Below, piece after piece: positions 6,240-10,337 of a stretch of 10,337 bases of DNA. The translations under genes and the position numbers were made by a program. Origin of the DNA: JAJDIA01 sp031555735 (GTDB taxonomy: Bacteria; Bacteroidota; Bacteroidia; Bacteroidales; Tannerellaceae); the NCBI GenBank assembly GCA_031555735.1, contig JAVBUE010000045.1, forward strand, positions 1 to 10,337. Direction: 5' to 3'. Every line of letters starts with the position of its first letter. The first letter of the stretch is position 1. The notes under the pieces were generated by a model. The model saw only the letters and a program-made list of their open reading frames with translations. It searched no databases and was not told where the DNA came from.

Positions 6240-8027
6240 ATGAAACAACTGCTACTTCTTTGTTTGCTTCTCTTCTCCCATCTCCCTTTGTGCGGCCAGT
6301 CTGCCAACGAACAGATCCGTCTCTTTCGCAATTTGTGCGAAGAATCCCGTTATACGAATGTAAAGGCTTTCACCGCTTATGCAGAGAGAGGGCTGGCGCT
6401 TACCCGGCAAGTGAACGACCAGGCGGCGGAAGCCGATTTCCTCCGCTATCGGGGGATCAGTTATGAGATGGTGGGTATGACCGATTCTGCGGTCGTTTGT
6501 TACGAAAAAGGGATTGAGCAGGCGCTCCGGACGAACAATAAGGAATGTGAAGCCTTGATATACAAAAGCCTGGGGCGAATACATTTGGTGAACAGCCAGT
6601 ACAAAGACAACGAAAAGTCACTGGAGTACTACCTCAAATCGCTGCAATATTTTGAAAAGACCGGTGATAAGCGGAACATCGCGTTGAGCTTTTGCAGCCT
6701 TGGCGGGTATCACCGGATGATCAAGAATATAGAACGGGCTGGTTATTACCTGCAACAGGCAAAAGCATTGGCCGAAGCGAACAACGATGATGTTGCCCGT
6801 GTGGCGATCTATTACAATCTCGCCGAAACGGCAGATGATATTGACGAATCCATCCGCTATGGAGAGGAAGCCCTTGCCATCTCCCGCAGGCTGGGTGATA
6901 AGCGCAGTGAGGTGTTCAACCTCCAAAGCCTGGGATACAACTACTGCCTGGAGAAACATCAATACGATATAGCCGAGCGATATGCCACCGAAAGCCTCCG
7001 CGTTGCAGAGGAATACGGGGAATCAGGTTCGCTGATCTGCGCCTGGACGGTCTTGTCGTTCGTCTATCTGTACCAGCAGCGTTTCGAAGAGTGTAAGACG
7101 ATGGTGCTGAATGCCTGGCATGCCGATTCCCTGAACGTGCAACTGTCCACGCTCACCAACCTCGCCGCCGCCTATCTGTATTCCGGCCAGTTCGACGAAG
7201 CCCATGCCTTCTTTGTGAAGTATGTCTATCAGATGGAAGAGAATGCGGGCAGGCAATACCAGAAAGTTGTCGCCAACATGGAAACACTCTACCAGACGGA
7301 GCAGAAAGAGATGCGCATCGCCACGCTTGAGAAAGAACGCCGCCTCTACATCTGGCTGGGTGTGGCCGGTATCCTGCTGGCTCTCGCCCTGGCTGTGGGT
7401 TTGTGGCAGAAAATACTCAGCGCGCGGAAAGAGCGCCAGCTCATCGCCGCCAATGCCGTGCAAGACGGCGAAATGGGGGAGAGGGCGCGCCTGGCAAGCG
7501 ACCTGCACGACCGTCTCAGCGGTAGCCTGTCGGCTGTCAAGATCCAGCTCAATAACGCCGAAAGCCTGCAGTTGGTAAGCGACCGTCTTGATAAATGCAT
7601 CGAAGAGATCCGCCGCATCACCCACAACCTCATGCCCCGGTCCCTGCAGTTCGGCCTGCGGGTAGCCCTTGCCGATTTCGCCGCCCAGTTGCCCAACGTG
7701 CAATTTCATTTTTTCGGCGAAGAGAAACGGATCCGTGAGCGGCTCGAATTTGTGATCTACTGTTGCGCGAACGAACTGGTCACCAACGCCCTCCGCTATT
7801 CCGGGGCGAACGCGATCAATATACAACTCGTACAAAGTGAGAAGCATATCACCCTCACCGTCCAGGACGATGGGTGCGGTTTCGATGAGAAGGCGGTGGC
7901 CAAAGGGATCGGACTGAAGAATATCCGCGACCGGGTAGCCTCCTGCAACGGTAAGCTCGATATCACCTCCTCCCCCGGTCAGGGAACGGAGACAACCATT
8001 GAACTGAAAACTGATAAACAGGGATAA
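6240..8027 (+). CDS. TPR-containing sensor histidine kinase (HisKA_3 type)
   Basis: Inner-membrane sensor kinase of 595 residues. A signal peptide (about 1-20, ending LCGQ) exports a long helical sensor region (about 22-345) built of tetratricopeptide-type repeats, for example around 146-180, 186-218, 226-258 and 306-330. A coiled-coil stretch (about 345-368) leads into one membrane helix (about 369-389). The cytoplasmic part has a HisKA_3 helix with RARLASDLHDRLSG (phospho-acceptor H423) and a HATPase domain with N-box N516 in NELVTNALRYS, a DDGCGF box (543-548) and GIGLKNIRDR (556-565). All expected catalytic motifs are present. The regulator gene follows after 5 bases, so they form an operon. 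The periplasmic TPR array would sense a protein or peptide partner. The layout recalls FimS of Porphyromonas gingivalis, but orthology is not shown. Confidence 0.9.
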   Translation: MKQLLLLCLLLFSHLPLCGQSANEQIRLFRNLCEESRYTNVKAFTAYAERGLALTRQVNDQAAEADFLRYRGISYEMVGMTDSAVVCYEKGIEQALRTNNKECEALIYKSLGRIHLVNSQYKDNEKSLEYYLKSLQYFEKTGDKRNIALSFCSLGGYHRMIKNIERAGYYLQQAKALAEANNDDVARVAIYYNLAETADDIDESIRYGEEALAISRRLGDKRSEVFNLQSLGYNYCLEKHQYDIAERYATESLRVAEEYGESGSLICAWTVLSFVYLYQQRFEECKTMVLNAWHADSLNVQLSTLTNLAAAYLYSGQFDEAHAFFVKYVYQMEENAGRQYQKVVANMETLYQTEQKEMRIATLEKERRLYIWLGVAGILLALALAVGLWQKILSARKERQLIAANAVQDGEMGERARLASDLHDRLSGSLSAVKIQLNNAESLQLVSDRLDKCIEEIRRITHNLMPRSLQFGLRVALADFAAQLPNVQFHFFGEEKRIRERLEFVIYCCANELVTNALRYSGANAINIQLVQSEKHITLTVQDDGCGFDEKAVAKGIGLKNIRDRVASCNGKLDITSSPGQGTETTIELKTDKQG

Positions 8028-8032
8028 TTCAC

Positions 8033-8650
8033 ATGATTCAGGTACATATCGTGGACGACCATCGCATGGTTGTCGAAAGCCTCAGTAAGCTGATCAACGA
8101 GTCGGCTACGGTACGCGTCACCGACGTTTATTACGACCTCGACAGTTGCCGCAAAGGACTGGCGCGGTCGCTGCCCGACATCCTCCTGCTCGATATCGGC
8201 CTGCCCGATGGCGACGGAGTAGATTTTTGTGTCGAAATACGGCAGACCTGGCCGGGACTCAAAGTCATCATGCTCACCAGTTATAAGGAATTCAGCATTG
8301 CCCAACGCTCCCTCCACAACGGCGCCCGGGGATATATCCTGAAAAATGCGTCGAGCGAAGAGGTCTTCGCCGGTATCCACGCCGTACACCGGGGTGAGGT
8401 ATTCCTCTGCGAACAGATCGATATCCTCCTCCAGGACAAGAAAGAGGAGGATGTAGTCTGGCTCTCCAACCGCGAAAAAGAAGTGTTGCAATATACCGCC
8501 GACGGCTATACCACGAAGGAGATTGCCGACCTGATCTGCCGGGATGCCGAGACCGTCAAAACCCACCGCCGCAACCTCCTCATCAAACTCTCCGCCCGCA
8601 ACACCCCCGAACTCGTCAAGAAAGGCTACGAGAAGAAGTTGATCGGGTGA
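8033..8650 (+). CDS. LuxR/NarL-family response regulator
   Basis: Cytoplasmic response regulator of 205 residues, the usual length of the NarL/FixJ-LuxR class. The receiver domain (about 1-120) has D8/D9, phospho-acceptor D54 (DILLLDIGLPDGDG), T82 and K104. The C-terminal LuxR helix-turn-helix (about 142-200) reads LSNREKEVLQYTADGYTTKE, followed by AETVKTHRRNLLIKL. It is the cognate partner of the TPR kinase encoded 5 bases upstream. Regulators of this class bind short inverted repeats as dimers, so the paired palindromes at 6134-6149 and 6172-6189, upstream of this operon and of the divergent lipoprotein gene, are its likely targets. The class resembles FimR, which controls fimbriae in P. 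gingivalis. Family and pairing are confident; the regulon is inferred. Confidence 0.92.
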   Translation: MIQVHIVDDHRMVVESLSKLINESATVRVTDVYYDLDSCRKGLARSLPDILLLDIGLPDGDGVDFCVEIRQTWPGLKVIMLTSYKEFSIAQRSLHNGARGYILKNASSEEVFAGIHAVHRGEVFLCEQIDILLQDKKEEDVVWLSNREKEVLQYTADGYTTKEIADLICRDAETVKTHRRNLLIKLSARNTPELVKKGYEKKLIG

Positions 8651-8688
8651 ATGTCTCTTTGAGGTTGAACCCTATAATTGCACCAAGG

Positions 8689-9804
8689 TTAATTGGTGGA
8701 CGTAAACCCCAGTTTACCCAGCACTTCCTTTTCTTCGGAGGTGGCGTGGGCGAGGTGATAGGCTTCGAATTCGCGGGGATGGGCGTAGTGCGAACGGAAG
8801 GATTCGAACAGTTGGGGTGATTCGCGTAAGCGACGATCCACAGGCAGGGGATCGAAGCAGGCGAGCATAGCCCGGCTGATCCGGTCGGTGGCGAAGCAAT
8901 CCAGGTCGATCACCGGATCGGCCAATGGCGGCGGAGCCACGTCGGTGATCTTGTCGATCCGTATGTCGAAGAAGGAGCCCACCGCCTCAAGGCACATCCG
9001 GGTTGCATTCGCTTTCCCGTCGGCCGAAAAACCGGCGATATGCGGGGTGGCGATCGCGGCTTCCCGCAGCAATGCCCGGTTGATATCCGGTTCCTGTTCC
9101 CAGCAATCGAGCACGAGCGGGCCGATTCTTTTCTGCCGTACCGCCTCCAGCAATGCCTGCGTATCATGCACGCCGCCCCGTGCCGCGTTGATCAGCCACG
9201 GACGTTTGCGGAGGGAGCGGAAGAAGGCGTCATCGGCCAGATGGAAGGTGGGATACGTCCCCGTTCGTTCCAACGGCACATGGAAGGTGATGATATCTGC
9301 CTCCGCGGCGATCGTCTGCAACGATACGAACCCGTTGCCCCCTTCCCGCTCCGCCCGCGGCGGGTCGTTCCGCAGCACATGCATGCCCAAGGCGAGCGCC
9401 ATCCGTTCCACTTCGCGTCCCACATGCCCTACGCCCACGATGCCGATCGTCTTTCCCGCCAACCGTTCACCCGTCTGTAGCCCTAACCGTACCAGGCAGG
9501 CCGCCACATACTGCGCCACCGATACCGCGTTGCATCCCGGCGCGTTCTTCCAGGTGATCCCCACGGAGTCGCAATAGGCGGTATCGATATGGTCGAAGCC
9601 GATCGTGGCCGTGGCGATCAGCCGTACCCGGCTCCCTTCCAGCAGCTCGCGCGTACATTTATTAATACTACGCACGATCAGCGCGTCCGCATCCCGCACG
9701 GCTCCGGCTGTAAACCGGGGAGCGTCGAGGTAGGTCACCTTCGCCACCGGTTCCAGTATTCCCCGCAGGCGGGGAATTGTCGTATCTGCCACAACCTGTA
9801 TCAT
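8689..9804 (-). CDS. pdxB: Erythronate-4-phosphate dehydrogenase
   Basis: Cytosolic NAD-dependent 2-hydroxyacid dehydrogenase of 371 residues, close to the family length. It oxidises 4-phosphoerythronate to 2-oxo-3-hydroxy-4-phosphobutanoate, the second step of the deoxyxylulose-5-phosphate-dependent pyridoxal phosphate pathway. Features seen: an N-terminal substrate domain with VRSINKCT (44-51) and TATIGFDHID (65-74), a Rossmann motif GIVGVGHVG (121-129) followed by NDPPRAE (146-152), the catalytic triad R209 (NAARGGV), E238 (CWEQEP) and H255 (ATPHIAGFS), and a C-terminal PdxB dimerisation domain (about 290-365). SADGKANATRM after the histidine is typical of PdxB rather than SerA. A possible weak -7 box, TACCTTTA, lies at 9833-9826 without a clear -33 element. 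The gene stands alone, converging on the regulator gene with a 38-base gap, and appears unrelated to the neighbouring signalling genes. Confidence 0.93.
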   Translation of the reverse strand: MIQVVADTTIPRLRGILEPVAKVTYLDAPRFTAGAVRDADALIVRSINKCTRELLEGSRVRLIATATIGFDHIDTAYCDSVGITWKNAPGCNAVSVAQYVAACLVRLGLQTGERLAGKTIGIVGVGHVGREVERMALALGMHVLRNDPPRAEREGGNGFVSLQTIAAEADIITFHVPLERTGTYPTFHLADDAFFRSLRKRPWLINAARGGVHDTQALLEAVRQKRIGPLVLDCWEQEPDINRALLREAAIATPHIAGFSADGKANATRMCLEAVGSFFDIRIDKITDVAPPPLADPVIDLDCFATDRISRAMLACFDPLPVDRRLRESPQLFESFRSHYAHPREFEAYHLAHATSEEKEVLGKLGFTSTN

Positions 9805-10139
9805 ACCATCCGTTGATTGAAGAGGTAAAGGTATGAATTATCTAAGGGATGGCTTGTCCGGCGATCAACAAATTTCGGGATCCCGTTGTTTTCTCGATAT
9901 AGAACGGTCATCCGAGTTGGAAAAACACGGTATCCATGCTGAAGCAGAGCGTGATTGAACCCGCGAAACCCGACTGAAAATATATCACATTCAAGCTAAA
10001 CAATCGAAAACGCCTTGCTGTTATTTTAATATCAAATAAGTAAAGATAGGTTTATGTAATGCCGTCAATTCTTAATTATGACTGATTATATAGATAATCT
10101 CCATGTTATTTTTTGTTGTATTAATTTAACAGTAAAACT
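9805..10139. other. Intergenic region upstream of pdxB and the sulfatase gene
   Basis: This 335-base gap between divergent genes is AT-rich in its right half. It contains a 41-codon open frame at 9833-9958 (+) that resembles nothing known and is probably chance, an imperfect inverted repeat at 10064-10082 (GTCAATT / AATTATGAC), and a perfect one at 10084-10099. Candidate -7 boxes TAGGTTTA (10047-10054) and TATTTTTT (10107-10114) each miss one consensus base and lack a clear -33 element. No RNA gene was recognised. Confidence 0.5.
10084..10099. promoter_or_regulatory. Short inverted repeat upstream of the sulfatase gene
   Basis: GATTAT, four bases, ATAATC: perfect 6-base arms about 40 bases before the sulfatase start codon and just upstream of a possible -7 region. 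It could be an operator, but such repeats arise readily in AT-rich DNA. Confidence 0.25.
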
Positions 10140-10337
10140 ATGAGTCTGAAAGAGAAACTTAGTAATTGCGGCAAAATAGCCGCAGTAAGTGCTGTGCTGG
10201 CCGTTAGCGCGATTACCCCACAGCAGGCCGGCGCACAACAGCCAAACAAGAGCAAGCCAAACATCCTGGTCATCTTCGGGGATGATATCGGCCAATCGAA
10301 TATCAGCGCCTATAGCCGGGGGCTGATGGGCTTTTCC
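10140..10337 (+). CDS. Secreted sulfatase (arylsulfatase-like), 5' part only
   Basis: The first 66 residues of a protein that runs off the right edge. A signal peptide (basic start, hydrophobic core about 11-26, AGA near 30-32 as the likely cleavage site) exports it. The mature protein begins with NILVIFGDDIGQSNISAYSR (41-60), the opening strand of type I sulfatases, in which the aspartate pair D48/D49 helps bind the active-site calcium. The formylglycine motif (C/S-x-P/A-x-R) lies beyond the window, so its cysteine or serine type is unknown. Bacteroidota use such enzymes to remove sulfate from host or algal glycans and sulfated small molecules, but the substrate cannot be told here. Homology to phosphatases or phosphoglycerol transferases of the same fold is less likely given the GDDIG wording. 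Confidence 0.85.
   Translation, partial: MSLKEKLSNCGKIAAVSAVLAVSAITPQQAGAQQPNKSKPNILVIFGDDIGQSNISAYSRGLMGFS

Noticed and set aside
7023..7847. A 274-codon open frame on the minus strand
   Set aside because: It is antisense to the TPR histidine kinase, whose catalytic motifs are all readable in the plus-strand frame. It has no domain of its own.
8651..8688. Possible bidirectional terminator between the LuxR regulator and pdxB
   Set aside because: Only 4-base complementary stretches (such as GGTT/AACC) are present, with no stable stem followed by a T-run.
9833..9958. A 41-codon open frame in the gap upstream of pdxB
   Set aside because: There is no recognisable product, promoter or ribosome-binding context. 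A frame of this length is expected by chance in a 335-base gap.

Overview
The window looks like a Bacteroidota (Bacteroidales) chromosome. The signs are promoters that fit the Bacteroides -33/-7 type (TTG, about 20 bases, TAnnTTTG), a lipoprotein with a fimbrillin-like (Mfa/FimA clan) domain and 21-residue leucine-rich repeats, an FtsX-type permease beside an NtrC-type two-component pair, a TPR histidine kinase paired with a LuxR-type regulator, and a periplasmic sulfatase at the right edge. A gut genus such as Parabacteroides, or a relative, is plausible, but the genus cannot be fixed from sequence alone.

Layout. Positions 96-1676 (-) encode an FtsX/MacB-type ABC permease that stops about two thirds of the way through its expected length. 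Diverging from it is a two-gene operon, 1867-3658 (+): an NtrC-like response regulator that lacks the AAA+ ATPase core, and a histidine kinase with two membrane helices and almost no periplasmic loop. The gap between the divergent units holds a perfect 20-bp inverted repeat and a weaker second copy, which are likely operators. Positions 3791-6049 (-) encode a 752-residue fimbrillin-like/PKD-like/LRR lipoprotein. Diverging from it is a second signalling operon, 6240-8650 (+): a TPR histidine kinase and a LuxR/NarL-type regulator. The 190-bp gap between these units carries two perfect palindromes that are reverse complements of each other, each at nearly the same distance from the -7 box of its own promoter. 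Positions 8689-9804 (-) encode erythronate-4-phosphate dehydrogenase (PdxB), a housekeeping vitamin B6 gene. After a 335-bp AT-rich gap, the first 66 codons of a secreted sulfatase run off the right edge.

How the genes may work together. The window holds two signalling modules of the same design: a kinase/regulator operon facing a divergent cell-envelope target, with palindromic sites in the shared promoter region. The right-hand module (TPR kinase, LuxR regulator, fimbrillin-like LRR lipoprotein) recalls the FimS/FimR control of fimbriae in Porphyromonas. The left-hand module (loop-less kinase, reduced NtrC regulator, FtsX permease) recalls systems in which a permease feeds information to its kinase. 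No RNA gene, CRISPR array, transposase or convincing intrinsic terminator was seen.
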